Source: Streptomyces gossypii (lineage in GTDB: Bacteria; Actinomycetota; Actinomycetes; Streptomycetales; Streptomycetaceae). From it: 64,000 nucleotides of DNA. Both the position numbers and the translations under genes were made by a program. Shown piece after piece: positions 1 through 7,873 of the stretch (position 1 is its first letter; each line of letters starts with the position of its first letter). Location: NCBI RefSeq assembly GCF_025165795.1, contig NZ_JAJAGO010000004.1, positions 124,001-188,000 on the forward strand, written 5' to 3'. Below the pieces are notes generated by a model. The model made no database searches. It was given only the letters and a program-made list of their open reading frames with translations, and was not told where the DNA came from.

Positions 1-257
1 TCGAGGCCGCCCAGCGCTCCGGCGGCCTCGGCCACCAGCCGCTTCGCGTCCCCTGGCTCGGTGATGTCCGCCTCGGCGAGGGTGTGCCCCTCCCCGGGCA
101 GCCCGGCGAGGGTCTCCTCCGCCTCGGCGCGGCGTGAACGGTAGTGGACGGCGACGTGGTCGCCGTTTGCCGCGAAGGCATGCGAGAGGGCGCGGCCGAG
201 GCCGCGCGAGGCGCCGCTGACGAGCACCCGGCGGCCGGTCGAAGGAAAGTCACTCAC
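1..257 (-). CDS. SDR-family oxidoreductase, N-terminal fragment (runs off window)
   Basis: Only the first ~85 codons are present; the gene continues past base 1. The GTG start at 257 reads VSDFPSTGRRVLVSGASRG, giving the Rossmann glycine motif (GASRGLG) of short-chain dehydrogenases/reductases, followed by the beta2 Arg-containing stretch (HYRSRRAEAEE) that favours NADP(H). The start overlaps the stop of the upstream MFS gene by 8 bp, so the two are translationally coupled. The substrate cannot be inferred because the catalytic SYK region is outside the window. Confidence 0.85.
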   Translation of the reverse strand, partial: MSDFPSTGRRVLVSGASRGLGRALSHAFAANGDHVAVHYRSRRAEAEETLAGLPGEGHTLAEADITEPGDAKRLVAEAAGALGGL

Positions 258-1809
258 CGTGGGCACCCCGCTCCTTGACGGCGCGGTTCCCGCTCCGTTC
301 GAAATTCTCCGCATGCGGGTCTGCTCCCGTATGCCGGTCCTCTCCCGCCTGCGGGTCCTCCTCCGCGGGCGGGTCCTGGTCCCGCTCGCGGCCGCCCGGC
401 AGCGTGAGCATCATCAGCAGCGCGCTGCCGATCAGTATCCACCCGCCCGTGCGGAAGGCGAGCGCGTGGCCCGATGCTTCGGCGACCGGCCCTGTCCGGT
501 CGCCGATACGGGAGGCGGCGACGGTGGAGAGCGCGGCGAGGCCCAGTGCGCCACCCATCGTGCGGGAGGTGTTGATCAGCCCGGAGACCAGCCCGGCGTC
601 GCCGGGGGCGGCACCGGAGGTGGCGATGGAGGCCAGCGGGGTGGCCGACAGCCCGGCGCCGAGCGCCATCAGCAGGCCGGGGCCCAGCACGCTGTCCAGA
701 TAGCCGCCGTCCGCCTGCATGCCGCTCTGCCAGAAGTAGCCGGCGGAGGCCGTCAGGGTGCCCGCGATGGCGAGGTTGCGGGCGCCGACCCGCTGCATCA
801 GCGGGGGTGCGAGCTTCGATCCGAGGACGATGGCCAGCGACTGCGGCACGAAGCCGAGCCCTGCCTGGATCGGCGTGTAGTCCAGCACGTTCTGCATGTA
901 GAGCGACATGAAATACCACATGCAGAACATGGCCGCGCCGTTCACGAACATCGCCACGTTGGCCGCCGAGACCGACCGCATGCGGAAGAGCTTCAGCGGC
1001 ATGAGCGGCGCCCGCGTACGCGCCTCCACCGCGACGAAGGCTGCCAGCAGCAGGATCCCGCCGAACAGCGGCAGCAGCGCGCCCGCCCCCGTCCAGCCCT
1101 TCGACTCCGTCTCCACGATGCCGTACGCCAGCGATCCGAGCCCGGCTGTCACGAGCAGCGCACCCGGTACGTCCAGGCGCCGCCGCTCCCCCGCCCGGCT
1201 CTCCGCCAGCCACAGCCATGCCGCGAACAGCACGACGGCACCGACCGGCACGTTGATCAGCAGCACCCAGCGCCAGGACAGTGCGTCCGTCAGCACCCCG
1301 CCGACGAAGCCGCCCGCGGCACCGCCGCCCGCCCCGACCGCCGTCCAGGTGCCTATCGCTCTGGTACGGGCCGCGCCCGTCGGGAAGGTGGTGGTCAGGA
1401 TCGTCAGGGTGGCCGGGGAGAGCACCGCGGCGCCGACGCCCTGCGCGGCGCGTGCCGTGACCAACTGCCAGCCTTCCTGGGCCAGGCCACCCGCCAGGGA
1501 GGCGACGACGAAGAGCCCCAGGCCGACGAGGAACATGCGCTTGCGCCCGAAGAGGTCACCGGCCCGGCCGCCGAGCAGCATGAAACCCGCGAAGGTGAGG
1601 GTGTAGGCGTTCAGCACCCACTGCAGCCCCGGTCCGCTCAGCCCCAGGTCCGACCGCATCGACGGCAGCGCCACATTGACTACCGACACGTCGAGTACGA
1701 CGAGGAACTGCCCCGCGCACGCGGCGAGCACCACCGCCCAGAGCCGGGGGGCGGGGCGCCGGTCACGCGCCTCGGGCGAAGCTTCAGCTGAGGGAGGGGT
1801 CTGGGCCAT
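250..1809 (-). CDS. DHA2-type MFS multidrug transporter (14 TM)
   Basis: Drug:H+ antiporter of the 14-helix DHA2 family, acting in the cytoplasmic membrane. The protein of ~519 residues has the usual length. Visible motifs are the first helix ending in LDVSVVNVALP (motif D1), motif A (GGRAGDLFGRKR) between helices 2 and 3, and the motif C-like GGxxGGxL region near residue 155. I chose ATG 1809 because GGGAG lies ~10 nt upstream; an ATG at 1818 is in frame but has poor spacing. It sits between a TetR repressor gene (same strand, upstream) and the coupled SDR gene, the common layout of a repressor-controlled efflux operon. A longer reading frame upstream is Arg/Pro-rich and not coding. Confidence 0.9.
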   Translation of the reverse strand: MAQTPPSAEASPEARDRRPAPRLWAVVLAACAGQFLVVLDVSVVNVALPSMRSDLGLSGPGLQWVLNAYTLTFAGFMLLGGRAGDLFGRKRMFLVGLGLFVVASLAGGLAQEGWQLVTARAAQGVGAAVLSPATLTILTTTFPTGAARTRAIGTWTAVGAGGGAAGGFVGGVLTDALSWRWVLLINVPVGAVVLFAAWLWLAESRAGERRRLDVPGALLVTAGLGSLAYGIVETESKGWTGAGALLPLFGGILLLAAFVAVEARTRAPLMPLKLFRMRSVSAANVAMFVNGAAMFCMWYFMSLYMQNVLDYTPIQAGLGFVPQSLAIVLGSKLAPPLMQRVGARNLAIAGTLTASAGYFWQSGMQADGGYLDSVLGPGLLMALGAGLSATPLASIATSGAAPGDAGLVSGLINTSRTMGGALGLAALSTVAASRIGDRTGPVAEASGHALAFRTGGWILIGSALLMMLTLPGGRERDQDPPAEEDPQAGEDRHTGADPHAENFERSGNRAVKERGAHGE

Positions 1810-1880
1810 GCCCGCCATGCTCCCACCCGCCACTGACGCCGCACACCGGGATTCCGACCCAGGGGCGGGGTGCTCCGGTC

Positions 1881-2492
1881 CTAGGCCCTGCGGTCCGGCC
1901 GCCGCACGGCGTCGAGGACGAGGCCGAGCAGCCGATCGGGTTCCTCCAGGTCGTCGCCACGCGCCGTGGACAGGGCGATGCCGGTGACGAGCCGGAGGAG
2001 ATCGGCGGGGCTCACGTCGGTGCGGGCGGTTCCCTGGCGCTGGGCCAGGGTGAGCATGCCTGCGGCGGCGTCGAGGATCAGCTGGTGGCAGTCGATGCCC
2101 AGCGCGGCCGGTTCCTCCAGCATGAGCGCACCGCCGAGCCCCTGATTGACGCGTGCGTGCGCCAGGAAGGCGCGCAGCCACTCCGCGAGTGCGTCGTCGG
2201 CGGCGGTATGGACGGCGGCAGCGGCAGCGGCCTCCTGGAGTGTGACGGCCCGCGTGCACAGCGTCTCGATCCGGTTCCTGAGTACCGCCGTCAGCAGCTC
2301 GGTCCGGGTGGGGAAGTGCCGGTAGAGGGTGCCGGGCCCCACCCCGGCCCGCCGCGCGATCTCGTTCAGTGACGCCTCCGGGCCGGCCTCGGCGTATGCC
2401 TCCCGGGCCGCCTCGACCAGGCGCTCCCGGTTGCGCCGTGCGTCCGTACGCTGCCGCCGCGCCACGGCCGTGCCGTCCTGCGGTGCCGTCAT
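1881..2492 (-). CDS. TetR/AcrR-family repressor
   Basis: 203-residue regulator. The N-terminal helix-turn-helix is clear (SLNEIARRAGVGPGTLYRHF, residues ~35-54), followed by a helical ligand-binding domain of usual size. Start ATG 2492 was chosen for the strong GAGGAG six bases upstream; the frame extends further but without signals. It is co-directional with the MFS/SDR genes (72-bp gap) and divergent from the LLM oxidoreductase gene. Two tandem 15-bp palindromes in the shared intergenic region are the probable autoregulatory operators. The ligand is unknown. Confidence 0.9.
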   Translation of the reverse strand: MTAPQDGTAVARRQRTDARRNRERLVEAAREAYAEAGPEASLNEIARRAGVGPGTLYRHFPTRTELLTAVLRNRIETLCTRAVTLQEAAAAAAVHTAADDALAEWLRAFLAHARVNQGLGGALMLEEPAALGIDCHQLILDAAAGMLTLAQRQGTARTDVSPADLLRLVTGIALSTARGDDLEEPDRLLGLVLDAVRRPDRRA

Positions 2493-2567
2493 CGCCGCTC
2501 CTCGAACTGCTGGTGGCCCGTGGCCTGTGAGCTGGGCCGGGTCCTGGGAAGCCCTCCGGCTAGCCAA

Positions 2568-2620
2568 ACGGAGAGTCTCTCCGTATCGTACCGGTCAACG
2601 CATCCGGAGAACCTCTCCGG
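2568..2620. promoter_or_regulatory. Two tandem TetR-type operators, CGGAGA-N3-TCTCCG
   Basis: Two palindromes with identical half-sites CGGAGA and TCTCCG and 3-bp centres: 2569-2583 (spacer GTC, extended one base each side) and 2605-2619 (spacer ACC, extended to 2604-2620). Centres are 36 bp apart. They lie between the TetR gene start (2492) and the LLM gene start (2659), so one regulator can control both directions. Assignment to this TetR is inference from position. Confidence 0.8.
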
Positions 2621-2658
2621 AACAGGCGGCAGGCGACAGACACAGCTGGGGAGCAGGA

Positions 2659-3579
2659 ATGACAGACGGCACGCGGGGAACGCTCGGCCCGGTCGGGATC
2701 TGGACGTCCGCCTTCGACGGGCAGCCCGCCCCACGGGTGCGCGAGGCCGCGGCGGAGATCGAGGAACTCGGTTACGGAGCGATCTGGTTCGGTGAGGCGT
2801 TCGGCCGCGATTCGGTGGGGCAGGCATGGCTGCTGCTTTCCGCGACCCGGCGTCTGACGGTCGCGGCGGGCATCGCCAACATCGCCTTCCGTGACCCCAT
2901 CGCCACCGCCGGGGCGGCCCGTACGCTCGGCGAGGCGTTCCCCGGACGCTACGTACTCGGACTCGGCGGCCATCGCGTCGACGACACCGTCCACCGGCTG
3001 GACGGCTATCCCGTGCCGGCCCGGGGCAAGGCGGTCACGACGATGCGCGGCTACCTGGACTCGATGGACGCGGTGCCCGCCCACGGTCCGGACCCGGACC
3101 CGGCCCCGCGCCGGGTGCTTGCCGCGCTCGGCCCGAAGATGCTGGAGCTGGCGGCCGAGCGCACCTGGGGCGCGCACCCCTACTTCGTGCCCGTACGGCA
3201 CACCGCCCAGGCGCGCGAACTCATGGGGCCGGACGCCTTCCTCGGGGTCGAGCAGGCCGTGGTGCTGGATACCGACCTCACCCGCGCCCGCGAGACGGCC
3301 ACCGCCCACGTGGCCGCTTACGTCTCCATGGCGCCGCACCAGGAGGCGAGCGTACGGCGGCTCGGCTTCGGCGATGACGAGATCGTCGGGGGACCGAGCC
3401 GCAGGCTCGTGGACGCGATCGTCGCCTACGGTGACCTGGAGGCGGCCCGCCGACGTGTCCGAGAGCATCTCGACGCGGGGGCGGACCATGTCTGCCTCCA
3501 GGTCCTGACAGCCGAGCCGGGGCTGCTGCCGGTGCCCGAGTGGCGCGAACTGGCCCCGGTCATGCGTGAGTTCGTGTGA
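2659..3579 (+). CDS. LLM-class F420-dependent oxidoreductase (TIGR03620-like)
   Basis: 306-residue luciferase-like TIM-barrel protein. The N-terminus (GPVGIWTSAFD), the EELGYGAIWFGEAFGRD strand-helix, the AAGIANIAFRDP segment and GRYVLGLGGHR are typical of actinobacterial F420-linked oxidoreductases of the TIGR03620 type. It would use reduced or oxidised coenzyme F420 for hydride transfer on an unknown substrate in the cytosol. ATG 2659 follows a GGGGAGCAGGA ribosome binding site; the longer frame upstream crosses the operators and is rejected. It is divergent from the TetR and probably under its control. Confidence 0.9.
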   Translation: MTDGTRGTLGPVGIWTSAFDGQPAPRVREAAAEIEELGYGAIWFGEAFGRDSVGQAWLLLSATRRLTVAAGIANIAFRDPIATAGAARTLGEAFPGRYVLGLGGHRVDDTVHRLDGYPVPARGKAVTTMRGYLDSMDAVPAHGPDPDPAPRRVLAALGPKMLELAAERTWGAHPYFVPVRHTAQARELMGPDAFLGVEQAVVLDTDLTRARETATAHVAAYVSMAPHQEASVRRLGFGDDEIVGGPSRRLVDAIVAYGDLEAARRRVREHLDAGADHVCLQVLTAEPGLLPVPEWRELAPVMREFV

Positions 3580-3717
3580 GCGGCAGGCTGCGATGAGCCG
3601 GGACCGAAGCTCGGCCTCCGGGCTGACGGCCCCGGATCGGCGCCGCACCGGGCGGATTCGCCGACAGCAGAACGCCACCGGCTCCCTGCCCGGGCTCTGC
3701 ACTCCTAGGCTGAGGGG

Positions 3718-4266
3718 GTGAGCAGCCACGCGTCCAACCAAGCCCGCGTTCTTCCCCTGCGCCCGGTTGCAGCGGCTGCCGAACCAGCCCCGCGCCCGGC
3801 CCCCGCCGCCAGAGAACCGCTGTGGCGGCATGTCGTCGGTGACGTCCTGCGCCGCGAGCGCCTCGCGCAGGAGCGCACGCTCAAGGATGTCGCCGAGGCC
3901 GCCAGGATCTCGATGCCCTATCTCTCCGAGCTGGAGCGCGGGCGCAAGGAGGCCTCGTCCGAGGTACTCGCGGCCGCCGCCCACGCGCTCGGCCTGGGAC
4001 TGGCGGACCTTCTCGTCCTGAGCCACGGCGAATTGGCCCGGCTCGGCCGTGCGCGGCCCACCGCGTCCCGCACCGCCCCCGCACCGGTCGTCCCGGTCAC
4101 CTCCGTCACGTCGGTCACCTCCGTCGTCCCCGCTGCCCGCCCCGGATCGGGGCGTGCCGCCACGGGCCAGGGGGACGACGTGGTGACGTCCGTCGTGGAG
4201 CTGCGCGCCCGGCGCACCCGGACGCGACTGCTCTCGCACCGAGGCGAGACCAGGCTCGCCGCCTGA
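3718..4266 (+). CDS. popR: XRE-family activator PopR/ClgR-type with C-terminal LAA
   Basis: 182-residue regulator with an XRE helix-turn-helix at ~45-105 (RTLKDVAEAARISMPYLSEL) that is near-identical in style to Streptomyces PopR/ClgR, the activators of clpP operons. The last three residues are LAA. In the family, terminal alanines make the protein a ClpP substrate, so the activator is removed by the protease it induces (established for PopR/ClgR; inferred here). The GTG start 3718 has a GAGGG very close by. The gene converges on the clpP pair (38-bp gap). A sequence at 3659-3668 (CGCCGACAGC) resembles the core of a ClgR box and could be an autoregulatory site, but matches imperfectly. Confidence 0.85.
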   Translation: MSSHASNQARVLPLRPVAAAAEPAPRPAPAAREPLWRHVVGDVLRRERLAQERTLKDVAEAARISMPYLSELERGRKEASSEVLAAAAHALGLGLADLLVLSHGELARLGRARPTASRTAPAPVVPVTSVTSVTSVVPAARPGSGRAATGQGDDVVTSVVELRARRTRTRLLSHRGETRLAA

Positions 4267-4304
4267 CGTACGGGCGGGCCGGTCGGGCGGCCGGGCCGCG
4301 GCGG

Positions 4305-4907
4305 TCAGGCTGCGACGGCCCGCCTGCTGAGCACCTCGTCGGCGAGCCCGTACGCCACCGCCTGCTGCGCGGTGAAGATCTTGTCCCGGTCCATGTCGGC
4401 CCGGAGGGTGGCCACTTCGTGGTGCGTGTGCCGGGAGAGCACCTCCTCGACCTCGGAGCGGATCCGCAGCATCTCCTTGGCCTCGATACTGAGGTCCGAG
4501 ACGGTCCCCTGCCTGCCGCCGCTCGCGGGCTGGCCCAGCAGCACCCGCGAGTGCTCCAGCACGAACCGCCGCCCGGGGTCTCCCCCGGCGAGGAGCACCG
4601 CCGCCGTGGAGGCCGCCTGCCCGACGCAGAACGTCGAGATCGGCACACTGACGAACGTCATCGTGTCGTAGATCGCCATCAGCGAAGTGAACGAGCCGCC
4701 GGGCGAGTTGATGTAGATCGCGATCTCGCGGTCCTGGCTCGACGATTCGAGGTGGAGCAGTTGCGCGATGACGACGTTCGCCACTCCGTCGTCGATCTCG
4801 GTGCCGAGGAAGATGACCCGCTCGGACAGCAGGCTGCTGTAGATGTCGTACGCCCGCTCACCCTGCGGCGTGCGCTGGACGACGGTCGGGATCGTGTACT
4901 GGGCCAT
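4305..4907 (-). CDS. clpP4: ClpP-like subunit lacking the catalytic His (ClpP4-like)
   Basis: 200-residue ClpP paralog. It has the INSPGGS strand and the nucleophile region VGQAASTAA, where most ClpPs have GQAASMGA; the Asp of MDRD is present. The segment that should read MIHQP reads LLGQP: the codon aligned with the catalytic His is GGC (Gly), confirmed from the DNA. The triad is therefore Ser-Gly-Asp, and the subunit is probably inactive alone but may form mixed rings with the upstream intact ClpP. The ATG lies 1 bp after the stop of clpP3 (TGACATG), so the two are co-translated. Orthology to Streptomyces ClpP4 is inferred from the popR-linked pair. Confidence 0.85.
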   Translation of the reverse strand: MAQYTIPTVVQRTPQGERAYDIYSSLLSERVIFLGTEIDDGVANVVIAQLLHLESSSQDREIAIYINSPGGSFTSLMAIYDTMTFVSVPISTFCVGQAASTAAVLLAGGDPGRRFVLEHSRVLLGQPASGGRQGTVSDLSIEAKEMLRIRSEVEEVLSRHTHHEVATLRADMDRDKIFTAQQAVAYGLADEVLSRRAVAA

Positions 4908-4908
4908 G

Positions 4909-5616
4909 TCAGAGTCCCATCCTTCGCTGCGAACCGGCCGGGCGGACGTCTTCGAGGGATTCGACGACGTGGTCGACCATGCCGTACTCCTTGGCCTGTT
5001 CGGCCGTGAACCACCGATCGCGGTCGCCGTCACGGGAGATGGTCTCCTCGGCCTGACCGGTGTGCTCCGCGGTGATCCGTTCGACCGACCGCTTGGTGAA
5101 TTCGAGGTTCTCGGCCTGGATCGCCATGTCGGAGGTGGTGCCTCCGATACCGGCCGACGGCTGGTGCATCATGATCCGCGCGTTCGGCAGCGCGAAGCGC
5201 TTGCCCGGCTCCCCGACGGTGAGCAGGAACTGGCCCATGCTGGCGGCGAATCCCATGGCGAGGGTCGCGACGTGGTTCGGGATCAGGCGCATCGTGTCGT
5301 AGATCGCCAGCCCCGCCGTCACCGAGCCGCCCGGAGAGTTGATGTAGAGGCTGATGTCGGTGCGCGGATTCTCCGCGGAGAGGACGAGCAGCTGCGCGCA
5401 GACGCGGTTCGCGGAGACCTCGTCCACCTGGGTGCCGAGGAAGATGATCCGCTGCATGAGGAGCTGTGCGGCGAGGTGGTCGTCGAAGCGCGTCGCGGGG
5501 GTGTCGTCGGCGGCGGCGCGTACGTTCAGGGCGGCGGGCCGCACGTTCGGGGCGGTCGAGGTGTGCGGAGCCGGGGTGTGCCAAGCCGGTTCGGGGCCGG
5601 TGAGGAGTGGTGTCAT
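4909..5616 (-). CDS. clpP3: ATP-dependent Clp protease proteolytic subunit (ClpP3-like)
   Basis: 235-residue serine protease subunit with complete triad motifs: GFAASMG (Ser), MMHQPSAG (His) and GDRDRWF (Asp). It has a ~45-residue N-terminal extension beyond usual ClpP. It forms barrel-shaped rings that work with Clp ATPases in the cytosol. Start ATG 5616 has AGGAGG seven bases upstream. It is the first gene of a two-gene operon with the degenerate clpP4. The upstream 220 bp (5617-5840) hold an 8-bp inverted repeat (GACTGCCG 5645-5652, CGGCAGTC 5693-5700). The TCTGCC-N3-GGCAGA palindrome I remember for PopR is not present in exact form. Confidence 0.93.
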   Translation of the reverse strand: MTPLLTGPEPAWHTPAPHTSTAPNVRPAALNVRAAADDTPATRFDDHLAAQLLMQRIIFLGTQVDEVSANRVCAQLLVLSAENPRTDISLYINSPGGSVTAGLAIYDTMRLIPNHVATLAMGFAASMGQFLLTVGEPGKRFALPNARIMMHQPSAGIGGTTSDMAIQAENLEFTKRSVERITAEHTGQAEETISRDGDRDRWFTAEQAKEYGMVDHVVESLEDVRPAGSQRRMGL

Positions 5617-5840
5617 CGAGTCCTCCTGGTGGGGTGGCCGCCGCGACTGCCGTCGCCGCGGTCTCCTCACTCTCGGCCCCGATGAGGCGCTACGGCAGTC
5701 TTCTTGGCCCGCAGCAGATTCGCTCCGGGCAGAGCCGGCGGAACAACACCCACCAGGACGGCGCCGGGAGCACCCCGCCTCCCGCTCCCGCCGTCTTCCG
5801 CTTCCGTCCCCCGCTTCCGTCTCCCGCTTCCGCTTCCGCC

Positions 5841-6461
5841 TCAGCCGACGTACGTGCCCGCGCGGGCCGCCACCACGGCCGCCTCGGCCGCGCGGTCGGC
5901 GGCGGCCTCGTCCAGCGGGTCGCCGCTGACGACGAACCGGTAGTAGAGCGGAGCGGAGACGGCGCGGATCACCTCGTGCGCATCCGTGCCTGCGGGGATC
6001 TCGCCGCGCTTGGCCGCCGCCTCGACACAGCCCGCCCACTCCCCGATGCGGGTCGCGTAGAAGCGGTGCAGTGCGTCGGCGGTGTGCGCGTTGCACAGCG
6101 AGGCGGCTATCACGGACTTGAACAGCGCGCCCTGGCGCGGATCGGTCAGGGTGCGGAGCACAAGCCGGGCGTTCTGTCTGAGGTCCTCCTCCAGGGAGCC
6201 GGTGTCCGAACGGGGCAGTGACTGCTCGGCCATGTCGAGCAGCAGATCGGAGACCAGCCCGGCAGCCGTGCCCCAGCGGCGGTAGACGGTCGTCTTGCCG
6301 ACGTCCGCGCGGCGGGCCACTTCGGCGAGGTCAAGCCGGTCGAACCCATGCTCGACAAGGGCGTCCCCGGCTGCCCGTAGTACCGCTGCCCGCACCCGGG
6401 CGGTCCGCCCACCCGGCCGGACCGTGCCCGGCACCACACCCTCAGAACCCTCAGAACCCAC
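5841..6461 (-). CDS. TetR/AcrR-family regulator with TetR_C-type domain
   Basis: 206-residue regulator. The DNA-binding domain is at ~18-65, with LDLAEVARRADVGKTTVYRR as the helix-turn-helix. The C-terminal half (LYYRFVVSGDPLDEAAADRA) resembles the large actinobacterial group that ends in a helical dimerisation domain. The GTG start 6461 follows GGGAGA by seven bases and lies in a 13-bp palindrome (6456-6468). A clearer candidate operator lies at 6522-6543. No divergent gene is adjacent, so self-regulation and a distal target are likely. It points toward the clpP pair but is 220 bp away. Confidence 0.9.
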   Translation of the reverse strand: MGSEGSEGVVPGTVRPGGRTARVRAAVLRAAGDALVEHGFDRLDLAEVARRADVGKTTVYRRWGTAAGLVSDLLLDMAEQSLPRSDTGSLEEDLRQNARLVLRTLTDPRQGALFKSVIAASLCNAHTADALHRFYATRIGEWAGCVEAAAKRGEIPAGTDAHEVIRAVSAPLYYRFVVSGDPLDEAAADRAAEAAVVAARAGTYVG

Positions 6462-6521
6462 AGTGGGTCTCCCGTCTCCTCAACCAGTCTTCCGCTGCCA
6501 TCCGCTTCCCCTCAGTCATCT

Positions 6522-6543
6522 TAACGGAACAATAGAACCGTTA
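6522..6543. promoter_or_regulatory. Candidate TetR operator TAACGG-N10-CCGTTA
   Basis: A perfect 6-bp inverted repeat with a 10-bp AT-rich spacer, 60-80 bp upstream of the TetR start at 6461 and within AT-rich DNA that stands out from its surroundings. Position and symmetry suggest autoregulation; no experiment supports it. Confidence 0.5.
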
Positions 6544-6596
6544 GAGTCATTCTCTTGACCCTTCCCCGCCTCGCCCCCTCACTCGCCGGCCTCCCC

Positions 6597-7235
6597 TCAC
6601 CCCGAAGGCGTGGGGGCGGAAACGGGTGCGGGCGAGGCGTCCGGCCCGGCCGTCGCCGTCGCCGCCGTCGTCGTCGCCGCCGCCGCCACGAGGATCGCGC
6701 CCGCCGTACGGGCCCGCAGGGCGGCCGACGGAGCGCCGGTCATCGCGGCGGCGGTGATCGAGCCGTCGACCAGCAGCACCAACTGCCCGGCCAGCTCCGC
6801 CGGATCCCGGACCGGCAGGACACGTACGAGATCGGTCAGATACTCGAGGACGGCCAGCTTGTGATGCCGGGCCGCCCGGGTCACCGCGTCGGAGACGGCG
6901 CCCAGCTCTCCGAAGGCGTTGATGAAGGCACAGCCCCGGAAGTCCGGTGCCGTGAACCAGGTGTGCAGCCAGTCGAAGACCACCAGCGGGCCGTCCTCAG
7001 GCGTGCGGGCCTGACGGGCGACGTAGTCCGCCAGTTCGGCGCGCCAGCGCGCGTCACGGCGCAGCAGGTAGTCCTCCACGAGATCGTGCTTGGCCGGAAA
7101 ACACTGGTACAGCCGCTTCAGCGACACCCCCGAGGCGGCACGCAGTTCGTCCATGCTCACGGCCTGGATGCCGCGCTCGTAGAAGAGCCTCCCGGCCGCG
7201 TCGAGCAGGCGTGTGCGGGCTTCCTCGTGATTCAC
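6597..7235 (-). CDS. TetR/AcrR-family repressor
   Basis: 212-residue regulator: N-terminal helix-turn-helix ([20 protein letters not shown]) and a C-terminal domain with the [14 protein letters not shown] stretch typical of small-molecule-sensing TetRs that control divergent enzymes. The tail (~175-212) is Ala/Thr/Pro-rich low-complexity sequence. I prefer GTG 7235 (reading [11 protein letters not shown]) because GGGAG is five bases upstream; an in-frame GTG at 7247 is possible. Two identical 16-bp palindromes upstream are the obvious operators, shared with the NTF2-like gene at 7332. Confidence 0.9.
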   Translation of the reverse strand: MNHEEARTRLLDAAGRLFYERGIQAVSMDELRAASGVSLKRLYQCFPAKHDLVEDYLLRRDARWRAELADYVARQARTPEDGPLVVFDWLHTWFTAPDFRGCAFINAFGELGAVSDAVTRAARHHKLAVLEYLTDLVRVLPVRDPAELAGQLVLLVDGSITAAAMTGAPSAALRARTAGAILVAAAATTTAATATAGPDASPAPVSAPTPSG

Positions 7236-7254
7236 AGCATCTCCCACTACCGCC

Positions 7255-7304
7255 GAGAACGATCGTTCTCTAGACTAGCCGAAACCCGGAGAACGATCGT
7301 TCTC
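7255..7304. promoter_or_regulatory. Duplicated 16-bp TetR operator, GAGAACGATCGTTCTC
   Basis: The perfect palindrome GAGAACGATCGTTCTC occurs at 7255-7270 and again at 7289-7304, centres 34 bp apart (about three helical turns). Both lie in the 96-bp divergent region between the TetR gene (start 7235) and the NTF2-like gene (start 7332). This is strong evidence for bidirectional repression. Confidence 0.88.
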
Positions 7305-7331
7305 TACGGGATACGAGATGAGGAGCCCGTC

Positions 7332-7790
7332 ATGGCACCACGGCCGCCGTTGCCACCGTTCGACGCGAAGTCCGCGGCCCAGAAGGTCCAGGCCGCCGAG
7401 GACGGCTGGAACTCCCGTGATCCCGAGCGCGTCGCGCTCGCCTACACCCAGGACTCCGTCTGGCGGAACCGCGACACCTTCGTCACCGGCCGGTACGAGA
7501 TCGTCGCCTTCCTGCGCGACAAGTGGATCCGAGAGCTCGACTACGCACTGCGCAAGGAACTGTGGGCGTTCACGGGCAACCGCATCGCGGTGCGCTTCCA
7601 GTACGAGCACCACGACACCGCAGGCCAGTGGTGGCGCAGCTACGGGAACGAACTGTGGGAGTTCACGGAGGACGGGCTGATGAGCCGGCGGGAAGCCAGC
7701 ATCAACGACCTCGCCATCACCGAGGCGGAACGGCGCATCTTCGGCCCGCGCCCCCCTGCGGAACAGGGCACGCTCCTTCCCGTCCGCTGA
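7332..7790 (+). CDS. NTF2-like protein, DUF1348 family
   Basis: 152-residue protein of the nuclear-transport-factor-2/SnoaL fold, DUF1348 type. Characteristic segments are [37 protein letters not shown] and the [12 protein letters not shown] strand. The family is uncharacterised; members are small cytosolic proteins often induced by TetR regulators with redox enzymes. ATG 7332 has GAGGAG seven bases upstream. It is divergent from, and probably repressed by, the 6597-7235 TetR. Confidence 0.9.
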   Translation: MAPRPPLPPFDAKSAAQKVQAAEDGWNSRDPERVALAYTQDSVWRNRDTFVTGRYEIVAFLRDKWIRELDYALRKELWAFTGNRIAVRFQYEHHDTAGQWWRSYGNELWEFTEDGLMSRREASINDLAITEAERRIFGPRPPAEQGTLLPVR

Positions 7791-7873
7791 CACGGACCGG
7801 GCGCGTCGCCTGCCACTGCCACTGCCACTGCCCTTGGCCGGCGACCGGCGACCCGGCGTACGTAAGCCGTACG

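Noticed and set aside
1810..2259. Long N-terminal extension of the MFS reading frame
   Set aside because: Arg/Pro-rich, lies over the TetR gene, no RBS; the conserved protein starts at 1809.
5617..5840. PopR palindromes (TCTGCC-N3-GGCAGA) upstream of clpP3
   Set aside because: Only single half-site-like TCTGCC/TCTGCT repeats and a distant 8-bp inverted repeat are present, not the palindrome.
6555..7790. 411-residue plus-strand frame covering the TetR and NTF2-like genes
   Set aside because: First part is antisense to a clear TetR gene; only its 3' part (from 7332) is real.
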